Program-made: the position numbers and the translations under genes | Part shown: in pieces, positions 53,966 to 63,187 of the stretch | How the letters are laid out: every line of letters begins with the position of its first letter | Numbering within the stretch: position 1 is the stretch's first letter | The notes under the pieces: generated by a model | What the model was told of the DNA's origin: nothing | What the model saw: the letters and a program-made list of their open reading frames with translations, nothing else | Databases searched by the model: none | Assembly (NCBI RefSeq): GCF_013522825.1 | Contig: NZ_JAAMQZ010000023.1 | Location: forward strand, 1-64,000 | Direction: 5' to 3' | From: Stutzerimonas stutzeri | GTDB taxonomy: Bacteria; Pseudomonadota; Gammaproteobacteria; Pseudomonadales; Pseudomonadaceae | DNA: 64,000 nt

Positions 53966-55417
53966 TTAGCTATACAGCAGGTCAGCAGCCCGAATGGACA
54001 GCGCGGCGGCAGTCAGGCTGGGGTTGGCGGGCGAGCAGCTCGGGTAGGTCGCGGTACCCACCACGACGAGGTTGCGCATGCGCTGATGCAGCATCTGCCC
54101 ATCGACCACCGAGCCGTCATCGGCCTGGCCCATGCGCAGGGTGCCCTGCACGTGGGATTCGGTCAGACGCCATTCACGGAAATTGATCGATTCGACCGGC
54201 AGTGGCGCCAGCAGCTTTTCAAGGTTGTCCAGACCGTACTGCACGCCCTTGAGGCCGTAGTCGGATTCGCCCTGGTAGTCGATGATCGCATCGCCCGTGG
54301 CGGGATCGATCAGCACGCGGCTGTCGCGGTTGGGCAGGTCTTCGCTGACCACCATCAAGGGCAGCAGCTGGTTCCAGCGTCCCGGTTCGGGGCGCAGGCC
54401 ATAGGGCCAGCGGTTCTCGAAATACACCAGGCAGGCCGAGTGGTCCCTGCGGAAATCGCCGTCATACAGGGCATAGTTCAGGCCGGTGGTGATGGTGCTG
54501 CCGTCGAAATTGCCCAGACCATCGAGAAAGACCTCGACGTTGGCGCCGACCTGCTCGTGCAGCCCCCTGCCGGTATCACCGTGGTCGATATCCGAGCGCA
54601 GCAGGATGGCCGGGCTCTGAATGGCGTTGGCGCCCAGCACGAAGACATCGCCATGCACCCGGAATTCGCCGTCCTCGCCGCGCAGGGTGGCCGCTTTGAC
54701 GCTGCTGCCCTCGTATTCGAGGGTGCGCACTTCGGTCTTCAGGCAGACATCCACCCTGGGGTGGCTGAACAGCTCGGCGAAGCCGTTCTGCGCGGTGAAC
54801 TTGGCATTGACCGGGCACAGGTTGCAGGTGGCATTGGCGCAGCAGACGCCCCGCGTGCCGGTGGCCACCCGCGCACGCCCGGTGGGCATGATGAAGTGAT
54901 GGTCCGGCATCGCCTTCTTCATCAGCATGTCGATAGTCGAGCCCTTGTGCGGCGGCTGTGGGAAGGGCTGGCTGCGCGGCAGCACCCTGGCCATGTCCGG
55001 GTCGCCGGCAATCGACATGATCTGTTCGGCCTGGCAGTAGTAGGGTTCGAGGTCCTCATAGCTCAGCGGCCAGTCGTGGCCCACGCCGTAGAGGCTGTGG
55101 GTGGCGAAGTCGCTGGGATGCAGGCGCGGCGTCTGGGAGAACCAGCAGTTCATGCCGCCGCCCAGGGCAATGGTGGTGTTCCAGGGCTTCTCGCCGGGGT
55201 TGTCGTAGGTCGACTCGGGCATGATCAGCGAGCTTTGCTGGTTCTGGATCTGCCAGTCCCAGGGATGGAAGTCGCCCCATTCGATGATCAGGGCGCGTCC
55301 CTGAATATGCTTCAGGGCTTCACTGAGGAAGAAGCAGGAGCCGAAACCCGACCCGATGACGACCAACTCATAATGCTGTTTGTCTATGTCCCTTGCGCTG
55401 ACACGGTTGATTTGCAC
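53966..55417 (-). CDS. GMC-family FAD oxidoreductase (large dehydrogenase subunit)
   Basis: A 483-residue flavoprotein. The FAD dinucleotide motif 'YELVVIGSGFGSCFFLSEAL' is near the N-terminus, and the GMC C-terminal domain ends with 'VVVGTATYPSCSPANPSLTA'. A Cys-rich block, 'CCANATCNLCPVNAKFT' (about residue 200), is characteristic of the gluconate/sorbitol/choline-dehydrogenase-like group. No signal peptide is present, consistent with transport by its Tat-bearing partner. Its sugar or alcohol substrate is unknown. The GTG at 55417 has 'aggaaagag' four bases ahead and is preferred to the ATG at 55474. Confidence 0.86.
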   Translation of the reverse strand: MQINRVSARDIDKQHYELVVIGSGFGSCFFLSEALKHIQGRALIIEWGDFHPWDWQIQNQQSSLIMPESTYDNPGEKPWNTTIALGGGMNCWFSQTPRLHPSDFATHSLYGVGHDWPLSYEDLEPYYCQAEQIMSIAGDPDMARVLPRSQPFPQPPHKGSTIDMLMKKAMPDHHFIMPTGRARVATGTRGVCCANATCNLCPVNAKFTAQNGFAELFSHPRVDVCLKTEVRTLEYEGSSVKAATLRGEDGEFRVHGDVFVLGANAIQSPAILLRSDIDHGDTGRGLHEQVGANVEVFLDGLGNFDGSTITTGLNYALYDGDFRRDHSACLVYFENRWPYGLRPEPGRWNQLLPLMVVSEDLPNRDSRVLIDPATGDAIIDYQGESDYGLKGVQYGLDNLEKLLAPLPVESINFREWRLTESHVQGTLRMGQADDGSVVDGQMLHQRMRNLVVVGTATYPSCSPANPSLTAAALSIRAADLLYS

Positions 55418-55683
55418 GCAACTCTTTCCTTTCCATTGGCAGGCCGCCGAGTTGACGCAAACTCGTCCAGACAACGCTGCCGATCAACGATCACGCAAGC
55501 ATTGTTCCCGCCGCGCGTTACAGGTTTCTTTCGTGCACGGCTACAGCAGAGCCAGCGCGCCTCGCTTAAGGGGACCGTCCAGCAGCCTCCAAGTTCATCC
55601 ACAGCGACCGCTGGCTCCCGAACGACGGCGGACAGAACAGGTCGAAACAAGCGGGTACGTCGCCACACACTCGAGGACAGACC

Positions 55684-55917
55684 ATGCACATCACACCTTC
55701 CGCCATCGCCCTCTTCACGTTGCTGGCAACAGGCACGGCCTTTGCCAACGAAAGTGCCCAGGATGGCTCGCAAAACACCACCGATTCCCATCGTCAGCAA
55801 CTTGAAGATGATTCCGCACATGGCTACCAGAACCCCACCGGAGTCGATCCAGATCCACGCATGGATGATCACCCCGCCCCCAATAGCCATGAGCATGACG
55901 AAGACAGCGATGACTGA
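55684..55917 (+). CDS. Small acidic exported protein, unknown function
   Basis: A 77-residue protein with a clear signal peptide ('IALFTLLATGTAFA', cleavage before 'NES'). The mature part is about 55 residues, disordered, and rich in Asp, His, Ser and Gln, ending 'HEHDEDSDD'. The His/Asp content suggests metal binding, which is inference. 'gagga' lies seven bases before the ATG, supporting translation. An overlapping minus-strand frame is less convincing. I recognise no family. Confidence 0.6.
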   Translation: MHITPSAIALFTLLATGTAFANESAQDGSQNTTDSHRQQLEDDSAHGYQNPTGVDPDPRMDDHPAPNSHEHDEDSDD

Positions 55918-55999
55918 GGCAACTGTGGAAAACAGCTGACTGCGCTTTCTTCTTTGCAACGCAACCGTTAAGGTCGCCGGCCTTCGCTGACGAGCCGGC

Positions 56000-56866
56000 A
56001 TGCCTTATCTGATTTTCGTCACCCTGCTGTGGGCCGTTTCCTTCAACCTTATCGGGATATACCTGGCCGGCGCGGTGGACAGCTACTTCGCCGTGCTCAC
56101 CCGCGTGCTGCTGGCAGGGCTGATTTTTCTGCCGATGACACGCTGGCGTGGTGTGGCGCCGGGGTTCATTGCTGGCGTGACGGTAGTCGGCATGTTGCAG
56201 TTCGGCGTCACCTACCTGTGCCTGTACCTGAGCTTCAACGTGCTGACGGTGGCCGAAGTGCTGCTGTTCACGGTGCTCACGCCACTGCACGTGGCACTGA
56301 TCGATGATGCGCTGAACCGGCGTTTCAACCCCTGGGCATTGCTCGCCGCAGCGGTGGCCGTGCTCGGGGCGGGGCTGATCCGCTATGACGAGCTCAGCAG
56401 CGACTTTCTCGCAGGCTTTCTGCTGCTGCAGCTGGCCAACTTCACCTTTGCCGCTGGCCAGGTCGGCTACAAGCATCTGGCCCGGCATTACCAGTCGCAG
56501 ATCCCATTGCACCGCCGCTTCGGCTATTTCTTCCTCGGCGCATTGCTGGTGGTCCTGCCGGCCTGGCTGGTGCTTGGTGATCCGGAAAGACTGCCGACCA
56601 CCTCCACCCAGTGGGGCGTGCTGCTGTGGATGGGCGTGCTGGCCACGGCCCTCGGCCAGTTCTGCTGGAACAAGGGCGCCACCCTGGTGGATGCCGGTAC
56701 TCTGGCGGTGATGAACAACCTGTCGGTACCGGTCGGCCTGATCATCAACTTCCTGTTCTGGGGCAGCGAAACCCGCCTCGACCTGCTGCTGATCGGCGGG
56801 CTGCTGATCCTCGGCTCGCTGTGGATCAGCAGCGCCGGCCAGACCCGCTGCGCAAGAGCCTCGTAG
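56000..56866 (+). CDS. EamA/DMT-family transporter
   Basis: A 288-residue inner membrane protein with about ten helices in two EamA repeats ('LIFVTLLWAVSFNLIGIYLA' and 'GVLATALGQFCWNKGATLVD'). It resembles the carboxylate/amino acid/amine transporter group (YigM-like). The substrate is unknown. No strong ribosome binding site is seen before the ATG at 56000. It is downstream of the small exported protein, with a gap of 82 bases. Confidence 0.86.
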   Translation: MPYLIFVTLLWAVSFNLIGIYLAGAVDSYFAVLTRVLLAGLIFLPMTRWRGVAPGFIAGVTVVGMLQFGVTYLCLYLSFNVLTVAEVLLFTVLTPLHVALIDDALNRRFNPWALLAAAVAVLGAGLIRYDELSSDFLAGFLLLQLANFTFAAGQVGYKHLARHYQSQIPLHRRFGYFFLGALLVVLPAWLVLGDPERLPTTSTQWGVLLWMGVLATALGQFCWNKGATLVDAGTLAVMNNLSVPVGLIINFLFWGSETRLDLLLIGGLLILGSLWISSAGQTRCARAS

Positions 56867-56888
56867 GGTCGAATTCATCCGGCCAACA
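56862..56888. repeat. REP-like unit at the end of the EamA gene
   Basis: The sequence 'gggtcgaattcatccggcc' matches the reverse complement of 38570-38592 with two changes. It overlaps the stop codon of the EamA gene. Confidence 0.7.
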
Positions 56889-57004
56889 TCGCCTCAAGCC
56901 GCCATAGCAGGCAGCCAACCGCATGATTTTATTGATGATTTATCCATGGTTCAGCAGTAACATGCCGGGCTCTGCATGGACGCATTTCTCAGTTTGCCGT
57001 CGAG

Positions 57005-57724
57005 ATGCCCATGCACCCGCTTGCCCTGCTTGTGCTGTTGCTCCTTCCGTTCGCCTCGGTTCAGGCCGATGCACCGCGCACCTTCCGCGAAGCCAAGAAG
57101 ATCGCCTGGACGATCTATGCCGAACGCCCGGTGGATTTCTATTGTGGCTGTGCCTTCAAGGGCAACCGGATCGACCTCGACAGCTGCGGCTATATTCCAC
57201 GCAAGCAGCCCAAACGCGCCGCTCGCGTGGAGTGGGAACACATCGTCCCGGCCTGGGTGATCGGCCACCAGCGTCAGTGCTGGCAACAGGGCGGGCGCAA
57301 GCAGTGCACCGCCAAAGATCCGGTATTCAGCAAGGCCGAAGCCGACCTGCACAACCTGGTGCCGGTGGTCGGCGAGGTCAATGGCGACCGCAGCAATTAC
57401 GGTTTCGGCATGCTCGCCGAAAAGCCCAGCCAGTACGGCGCCTGCCCTTTCGTGGTCAACTTCAAGCAGCGCACGGCGATGCCGCCGGAGTACAGCCGTG
57501 GCGCAATCGCCCGCACCTACCTGTACATGAGCGAGCGCTACGCCCTGCGTCTGTCCAGACAGGACCAGCGCCTGTACGACATCTGGAATCGCCAGTACCC
57601 GGTCAGCGAATGGGAACAGTGGCGCAATCGCAGCATCGCCTGCATACAGGGCAACGCCAACCCGCATGTCGGCGAGGTCGATCTGCGCCGCTGCGGCGAG
57701 CGGAAATCCCTGGCCAGCCGCTGA
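57005..57724 (+). CDS. endA: Endonuclease I (periplasmic/secreted DNase)
   Basis: A 239-residue nuclease with a signal peptide (cleavage after 'ASVQA'). 'RVEWEHIVPAWVIG' carries the beta-beta-alpha metal finger histidine, and 'DLHNLVPVVGEVNGDRSNYG' the metal and substrate residues typical of EndA/Vvn/Dns. Several cysteines fit its disulfides. It degrades DNA outside the cytoplasm. The ATG at 57005 is followed by a second, 'MPMHP', and either could be used. Confidence 0.94.
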   Translation: MPMHPLALLVLLLLPFASVQADAPRTFREAKKIAWTIYAERPVDFYCGCAFKGNRIDLDSCGYIPRKQPKRAARVEWEHIVPAWVIGHQRQCWQQGGRKQCTAKDPVFSKAEADLHNLVPVVGEVNGDRSNYGFGMLAEKPSQYGACPFVVNFKQRTAMPPEYSRGAIARTYLYMSERYALRLSRQDQRLYDIWNRQYPVSEWEQWRNRSIACIQGNANPHVGEVDLRRCGERKSLASR

Positions 57725-57753
57725 AACTCGCTCAAGGGACAGGGAAAAACTCC

Positions 57754-58548
57754 CTAGAGCTTCAACTCGAAGCGGTCGCCATCGTGATAGGCAGGAAATT
57801 TTTCACGAAACGCAGCCAGATCACGGGCGCGCAGGGTCGTGCGGAACACGCCCTCTCCCTCGCCAGCTTCCAGCAGCGGGTCGCCAAGGAAATCGAGTAC
57901 CTGACTGTCACCACTGTAGGGGTATCCCTTGCCATCCTTACCGACACGATTCACCGCCGCGACGAAGCACAGGTTCTCGATGGCGCGCGCCGGCAGCAGG
58001 CGGTTCCAGGCGTTGCGCCGGGCCGCCGGCCAGTTCGCCGTGTAGATCAGCAGATCGGTGCCGTGGGCATCGCGGCTCCATACCGGAAAACGCAGGTCGT
58101 AGCAGATCAGCGGGCGCACGCGCCAGCCATTCAGCTCGAACAGGGCTTGGCGTTCGCCCGCCGTGTAGTGCTGGTGCTCGCCGGCCATGCGGAACAGGTG
58201 GCGCTTGTCGTAATGCAGGATTTCGCCGTTCGGGCACGCCCAGAGCAGGCGGTTGCGATGGCTGCCGTCCGCCGCCTCGATGATCACGCTGCCGGTGACC
58301 ACGGCATCCAGGCGCGCGGCCTGCTCGCGCATCCAACTGTAGGTTGGCCCCTCTTCCGGTTCGGCCAGCTGCGCCGCGCTCATGGAAAAGCCGGTGGTGA
58401 ACATTTCCGGCAGGATGATCAGATCGGCGCCACGCGCCTGCTCCAGCAAGCGGGTGAAATATTCGCGGTTGGCGGCAGCATCCTGCCAGGCCAGCGTGGT
58501 CTGGATCAGCACCAGTTCGAGGTAGGGCAATGTGTTCAAATCGCGCAT
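57754..58548 (-). CDS. yafV: Omega-amidase (YafV-type nitrilase superfamily)
   Basis: A 264-residue carbon-nitrogen hydrolase with the catalytic triad Glu ('ILPEMFTTGFSM'), Lys ('HYDKRHLFRMAG') and Cys ('PLICYDLRFPVWSR'). These match YafV/NIT2, which hydrolyse alpha-ketoglutaramate formed by glutamine transaminases. Its start lies inside the end of the methionine aminotransferase gene (13-base overlap), fitting a transamination-hydrolysis pair. The ATG at 58548 is preferred to the frame start at 58683. Confidence 0.92.
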   Translation of the reverse strand: MRDLNTLPYLELVLIQTTLAWQDAAANREYFTRLLEQARGADLIILPEMFTTGFSMSAAQLAEPEEGPTYSWMREQAARLDAVVTGSVIIEAADGSHRNRLLWACPNGEILHYDKRHLFRMAGEHQHYTAGERQALFELNGWRVRPLICYDLRFPVWSRDAHGTDLLIYTANWPAARRNAWNRLLPARAIENLCFVAAVNRVGKDGKGYPYSGDSQVLDFLGDPLLEAGEGEGVFRTTLRARDLAAFREKFPAYHDGDRFELKL

Positions 58549-59684
58549 AGTCTTTCCGCCGCCTGGCGCAGCGTCTCCTCCTGTTTGGCGAAGCAGAAAC
58601 GCACCAGCCGCAGATCGGCAGGCGGCGCCTGGTAGAACACCGAAATGGGAATGCTCGCCACGCCGTGCTCGCGGGTCAGCCATTGCGCCATGGCCACGTC
58701 ATCCAGATCGGGACGGATCGCCGAATAATCGGCCAGCTGGAAATAGGTGCCCGCCGTACGGGTAAAGCCGAACCGCGAGCCAGCCAGCAGGTCGCAGAAC
58801 AGGTCGCGCTTGGCCTGATAGAAGCCCGGCAGCTCGGCGATGTGTTCGGGGTGTTCGGCCATGAATTCCGCCAACGCCCATTGCAGCGGCGTCACACCAG
58901 TAAAGCTGACGTACTGGTGCACCTTGCGCAGCTCGGCCGTCAGGTTCGGCGGCGCCACCACATAGCCGGTCTTCCAGCCGGTAACGTGGTAGGTCTTGCC
59001 GAACGAACTGATCACGAACGCGCGCTGGTACAGCTCCTCGTGACGCAGGACGCTGGCATGCTCGCGACCGTCGAATACCAGATGTTCGTAGACCTCGTCG
59101 CTGAGCAGATAGATGTCACGCTCACGAATCAGCGCGGCAAGACGCTCCAGATCGCTGTGATCGATCAGGGCGCCGCTGGGATTATGTGGCGTGTTGAGCA
59201 CGATCATCCGCGTGCGCGGGGTGATCGCATCGGCCAGGCGCTGCCAGTCGATGGAGAAATCCGGCAGGCTCAGCGGCTGGTGGATACAGACACCGCCGGC
59301 AAGCTCCACCGCCGGCTCGTAGCTGTCGTAGCAGGGGTCGAAGACGATCACCTCGTCGCCGGCACGTACCACCGCATGGATCGCGCAGAAGATCGCCTGG
59401 GTCGCGCCCGGCGTGATGGTGATTTCACTGTCCGCACTCACCTGTCGGCCATACAGCGACCGGACCTTCAGCGCTACCTGCTCGCGCAATGCCGGCAATC
59501 CAGCCATGGGCGCGTACTGGTTGTGCCCGGTCATGACCGCCCGCCCTACCGTTTCGCGCAACGCCTGTGGCCCGTCGAAATCGGGAAAACCCTGGGACAG
59601 ATTGATCGCTCCCACCTCGGCAGCGAGCTGCGACATGGTGCTGAAGATGGTGGTACCGACGTTGGGCAGCTTGCTGGTGATCAT
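58536..59684 (-). CDS. Methionine aminotransferase (YbdL-like, PLP)
   Basis: A 382-residue class I/II aminotransferase of the kynurenine/glutamine-transaminase K group. The PLP lysine lies in 'SSFGKTYHVTGWKTGY', with 'NTPHNPSGA' and 'SDEVYEHLVFDG' upstream. It resembles YbdL, which transaminates methionine or its keto acid with glutamine, closing the methionine salvage cycle. Overlap with the omega-amidase gene supports coupling, as the glutamine-derived product is removed by that enzyme. It follows der. Confidence 0.9.
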   Translation of the reverse strand: MITSKLPNVGTTIFSTMSQLAAEVGAINLSQGFPDFDGPQALRETVGRAVMTGHNQYAPMAGLPALREQVALKVRSLYGRQVSADSEITITPGATQAIFCAIHAVVRAGDEVIVFDPCYDSYEPAVELAGGVCIHQPLSLPDFSIDWQRLADAITPRTRMIVLNTPHNPSGALIDHSDLERLAALIRERDIYLLSDEVYEHLVFDGREHASVLRHEELYQRAFVISSFGKTYHVTGWKTGYVVAPPNLTAELRKVHQYVSFTGVTPLQWALAEFMAEHPEHIAELPGFYQAKRDLFCDLLAGSRFGFTRTAGTYFQLADYSAIRPDLDDVAMAQWLTREHGVASIPISVFYQAPPADLRLVRFCFAKQEETLRQAAERLCAI

Positions 59685-59715
59685 CGGGTTCGCTCAAGGC
59701 TGGACACTGGAAGCG

Positions 59716-59762
59716 AAAAACCGGAAGCCCCTGCGAAAGAACTTCCAGCTTCTGGCTTCCGG
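59716..59762 (-). terminator. Probable terminator after der
   Basis: On the minus strand, 'ccggaagcc' (59754-59762) and 'ggcttccgg' (59721-59729) pair, followed by a TTTTT run. A second, interleaved inverted pair ('ctggaag' and 'cttccag') lies in the same stretch, so it may also be a repeat element. It separates der from the aminotransferase gene. Confidence 0.7.
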
Positions 59763-59769
59763 CTCGTGG

Positions 59770-61251
59770 CTATTTTTTATCCCGGCGCTTCTTCTCGGCC
59801 TTCTTGTGGTGCGACATAAGTCGGCGCTTCTTGTTCACCTGGCGGTCGGTCAGGGTGTTCTTCTTGCCCTCGTAGGGGTTTTCGCCGCCCTTGTATTCGA
59901 TGCGGATCGGCGTGCCGACCAGCTTGAGTACGCGCCGGTAGGTGTTTTCCAGATAGCGCGTATAGGACTTGGGTACCGCTTCGACCTGGTTGCCGTGAAT
60001 CACGATCAGCGGCGGGTTGGCGCCGCCCAGGTGCGCATAACGCAACTTGATCCGGCGACTGCCGATCATCGGCGGCGCATGCTCGCGCACCGCATCCTCG
60101 AGAATCTGCGTCAGCCGGCTGGTGGGCCAGCGGGTAACGGCCGAGGTGAAGGAGGCCTGCACCGACTTGTACAGATTGCCGACGCCAGTGCCGTGCTTGG
60201 CCGAGATGAAATGGATGTCGGCGAACTCGACGAAGAACAGCCGGCGCTCCAGCTCGGTCTTCACGTAGTCGCGCTCGCCAGGCTCCATGCCGTCCCACTT
60301 GTTCAACGCAATGACCAGCGCCCGGCCACTGTCGAGCACGAAGCCAAGCAGGTTCAAGTCGTGCTCGACCACGCCTTCGCGCGCATCCATGACGAAGATC
60401 ACCACGTTGGCGTCCTGGATCGCCTGCAGCGTCTTGACCACGGAAAACTTTTCCACCGCCTCGAAGATCTTGCCGCGGCGGCGCACGCCCGCGGTATCGA
60501 TCAGGGTGTACTTCTCATCACCACGCTCGAAGGGAATATAGATGCTGTCGCGCGTGGTGCCGGCCTGGTCATAGACGATGACCCGCTCCTCACCGAGCAT
60601 GCGGTTGACCAGGGTCGACTTGCCGACGTTGGGACGACCGATGATGGCGATCTTGATGCCATCTTTCTCGCTCGGGCCAGGAATACGCTTGAGTTCCTGG
60701 CCTTCGACGGCAGTCTCGCCCTCTTCCACGCCCTCTTCTTCAGTAACCTCGGCGTTATCCTTGGGGAAGCTGCCCAGCGCCTGATCGAGCATGTAACTGA
60801 TGCCACGACCGTGCGCGGCGGCGATGGGCAGCGCATCACCCAGGCCCAGTGGGCTGAACTCGGCGCGGGCGATGTCCGGGTCGATGCTGTCGACCTTGTT
60901 CACCACCAGGAAATGGCGCTTGTTCATCTTGCGCAGATGCTCGGCGATCATCTGGTCGCCCGGCGTCATGCCCGCGCGCGCGTCGACCATGAACATCACC
61001 GCATCGGCCTCTTCCATGGCCTGTAGCGACTGCTCGGCCATCTTGGCGTCGATCCCTTCTTCGTCGCCCGTCAGGCCGCCGGTATCGATGACGATATAGG
61101 TGCGGCCCTGCCACTTGGCCTCGCCGTACTGGCGATCACGGGTCAGACCGGCATACTCGGCCACGATGGCGTCACGACTTTTGGTCAGACGGTTGAACAG
61201 GGTGGACTTGCCGACGTTCGGGCGGCCCACCAGGGCGATTACGGGAACCAT
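59770..61251 (-). CDS. der: Ribosome assembly GTPase Der (EngA)
   Basis: A 493-residue double GTPase. G1 motifs occur twice, '[14 protein letters not shown]' near residue 8 and '[14 protein letters not shown]' near residue 207, each with its 'DTGG/DTAG' and 'NKVD/NKWD' motifs. A KH-like domain and basic tail ('[11 protein letters not shown]') end the protein. It acts in 50S subunit assembly and is essential in most bacteria. The ATG at 61251 ('[15 protein letters not shown]') follows 'ggagagccgc'. Part of the conserved hisS-yfgM-bamB-der order. Confidence 0.97.
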   Translation of the reverse strand: MVPVIALVGRPNVGKSTLFNRLTKSRDAIVAEYAGLTRDRQYGEAKWQGRTYIVIDTGGLTGDEEGIDAKMAEQSLQAMEEADAVMFMVDARAGMTPGDQMIAEHLRKMNKRHFLVVNKVDSIDPDIARAEFSPLGLGDALPIAAAHGRGISYMLDQALGSFPKDNAEVTEEEGVEEGETAVEGQELKRIPGPSEKDGIKIAIIGRPNVGKSTLVNRMLGEERVIVYDQAGTTRDSIYIPFERGDEKYTLIDTAGVRRRGKIFEAVEKFSVVKTLQAIQDANVVIFVMDAREGVVEHDLNLLGFVLDSGRALVIALNKWDGMEPGERDYVKTELERRLFFVEFADIHFISAKHGTGVGNLYKSVQASFTSAVTRWPTSRLTQILEDAVREHAPPMIGSRRIKLRYAHLGGANPPLIVIHGNQVEAVPKSYTRYLENTYRRVLKLVGTPIRIEYKGGENPYEGKKNTLTDRQVNKKRRLMSHHKKAEKKRRDKK

Positions 61252-61353
61252 GCGGCTCTCCACTGCGATATTTCAGAAAACACGAAGGCCGCTGCGAGGC
61301 AGCGGCCGGATATCAGGCGCTGCCTACACGGCAGCGCGACGAACGAAACGCAG

Positions 61354-62502
61354 CTAATCCGCCTGGCGAATGGTCAATGCGACCAGCTTGCCATCGTTGC
61401 CATAGCTGTACAGCCAGTCACCCTCGACCACCGGTCGAGTGCGCAGGCCGGCACTGTCGATGCGGGAGCGAGCGACGAAACGGCCATCGACCTGACTCAG
61501 CAGATGCAGATAGCCTTCCTTGTCCCCCACCACAACGTAGCTGGAAAATACCGTGGGACCGGAAAGCTCGCGGCGCGCCAGTGAATCGTTGCTCCAGAGG
61601 ACGGTTGTCGAGCGCTCATCGATGCCTACTACCGAACCGTCGGCCTGGCTTACATAAATGCTGCCGTAACCCAGAGCGACACCGGACGACGTGGAGGCGT
61701 CACGCTGCCAGAGTATCCGTCCGCTTTCCAGATCCAGCGCGGCGGCGCGGCCCTGGTAGGTGGCGACATAAATCACTCCACCCGACAGCAACAGGCCACC
61801 GTCGATATCGACCACACGCTCCAGCTCGGAGCGGCCCTGGGGAATCGCCACGCGCTGCTCCCACACCGGCAGACCACGGCGGGTATCCAGCGCGACCACC
61901 TTGCCGCTGGACAGGCCGGCTATCGCCAGTTCATTGGTCAGCAGCGGCGCACCCGTGCCGCGCAGTGTCAGCACGGCGGGAGAACTCTCGTAGCTCCAGC
62001 GCTGCTCGCCGTTATCGATGTCCAGCGCGATGACGCGGTCATCCTGGGTCTGTACCACCACCACGTCGCCATTGACGGCAGGCGCGGCGAGCACCTCGCT
62101 GCTGACCTGGCTACGCCAGCGCTCTTCACCGCTGGAGACATCCAGCGCCAGCACTTCGCCGCGCAGGGTGCCTACCAGAACCAGGCCATAACCCGCGCCC
62201 ACGGCACCAGAGATCGGCACGTCCAGCTTTTTCTTCCAGTTCACCTTGCCAGTCTCGCGGTCCATGGCGACCACCAGCCCCTCGATATCGGCGGCAAAAA
62301 TCTCGTTGCCGTAGACCACGGGCGCCAGCAGATTGTAGGTCTTGCCCTGTCCCTTGCCGACCGAGCGGCTCCATTCCTTCTTCAGTTCGACTTCAGCATC
62401 GAACTTGACCAGTTCGGCCGGACCGGGCTCTTTCTTGTCGTTGCTGCTGCACCCTGCCGCCAGAACGGCCAGGGTCAGCAGCGCTGCAGTTTTCCAACGC
62501 AT
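61354..62502 (-). CDS. bamB: Outer membrane assembly lipoprotein BamB
   Basis: A 382-residue lipoprotein of the BAM complex. The signal peptide ends in the lipobox 'LAAGC' (Cys18). The mature part is an eight-blade beta-propeller of PQQ-like repeats ('FAADIEGLVVAMDRETGKVN', 'VLALDVSSGEERWRS'). It helps BamA fold outer membrane proteins, including probably TolC-type and LpxR-type barrels. The ATG at 62502 lies 4 bases after yfgM's stop, with the ribosome binding site inside yfgM. A longer upstream frame is rejected. Confidence 0.96.
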   Translation of the reverse strand: MRWKTAALLTLAVLAAGCSSNDKKEPGPAELVKFDAEVELKKEWSRSVGKGQGKTYNLLAPVVYGNEIFAADIEGLVVAMDRETGKVNWKKKLDVPISGAVGAGYGLVLVGTLRGEVLALDVSSGEERWRSQVSSEVLAAPAVNGDVVVVQTQDDRVIALDIDNGEQRWSYESSPAVLTLRGTGAPLLTNELAIAGLSSGKVVALDTRRGLPVWEQRVAIPQGRSELERVVDIDGGLLLSGGVIYVATYQGRAAALDLESGRILWQRDASTSSGVALGYGSIYVSQADGSVVGIDERSTTVLWSNDSLARRELSGPTVFSSYVVVGDKEGYLHLLSQVDGRFVARSRIDSAGLRTRPVVEGDWLYSYGNDGKLVALTIRQAD

Positions 62503-62506
62503 CGAT

Positions 62507-63148
62507 TCACGCCTCTCCACGAGCCAGGTCATCCAGTTTCAGTTGCAAGCCGCCAATGGCGGCATCCTGCGACAACGACTCCTTGGCCTTGGAATAGGCG
62601 GCATGGGCCTCGTCATGACGTTCGAGCTTGAGCAGCAGGTCGCCGCGCAATTCTTCACGGCTGGCGGCGAAGGCTTTGGGCGCCTCGCCAGCCAGCAGCG
62701 CCAGCGCCGCCTCGGTCTTGTCCTGGGCGGACAGCACGCGGGCCAGACGCTGGCGGGCAAGTTCTTCGAGCGTCTTGTCCGCAGGTTTGTCCAGCACGCC
62801 CTGCAGTTCTGTCGCGGCCTCGTCGAGACGACCGGATTCGACGGCGACCTTGGCGACGAACAGACTGCCGTACTGCGCATAATGCGTGCCGGCAAAATCC
62901 TTCTTGAGGCGCTGCCCCAGGCGCGAGACTTCCGCGACATCCGGTGCGGAATCATTCAGTGCCGCCATCAGCAACTGCTGATAGATCGCCGATGCGCCAT
63001 GCGCCTGGTTGAGCTGATGCTTCTGCCAGAACTGCCAGCCAAACACCAGCGCCAACGCCAGGGCAGCGCCCGTCAGCAATGGCATGCCGTTACGCTGCCA
63101 CCACTCCTTGATCTGAGCCAGTTGTTCTTCTTCGTTACCCGAGGTCAC
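62507..63148 (-). CDS. yfgM: YfgM-family TPR ancillary chaperone/transport protein
   Basis: A 213-residue inner membrane protein with one helix near residues 22-40 ('MPLLTGAALALALVFGWQFW') and periplasmic tetratricopeptide repeats. 'EEEQLAQIKEWWQRNG' is the family's N-terminus. It associates with the SecYEG translocon and PpiD. The start codon is GTG at 63148, preceded by 'aggag'. It lies between hisS and bamB, as usual. Confidence 0.94.
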   Translation of the reverse strand: MTSGNEEEQLAQIKEWWQRNGMPLLTGAALALALVFGWQFWQKHQLNQAHGASAIYQQLLMAALNDSAPDVAEVSRLGQRLKKDFAGTHYAQYGSLFVAKVAVESGRLDEAATELQGVLDKPADKTLEELARQRLARVLSAQDKTEAALALLAGEAPKAFAASREELRGDLLLKLERHDEAHAAYSKAKESLSQDAAIGGLQLKLDDLARGEA

Positions 63149-63187
63149 GCTGTTACTCCTTTGATTCGCTGAATTCGGACCTGTCGA

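Noticed and set aside
55384..56001. A 205-codon minus-strand frame over the small exported protein
   Set aside because: It would overlap the GMC dehydrogenase start and its promoter. It has no family match and a less suitable start than the plus-strand gene with signal peptide.
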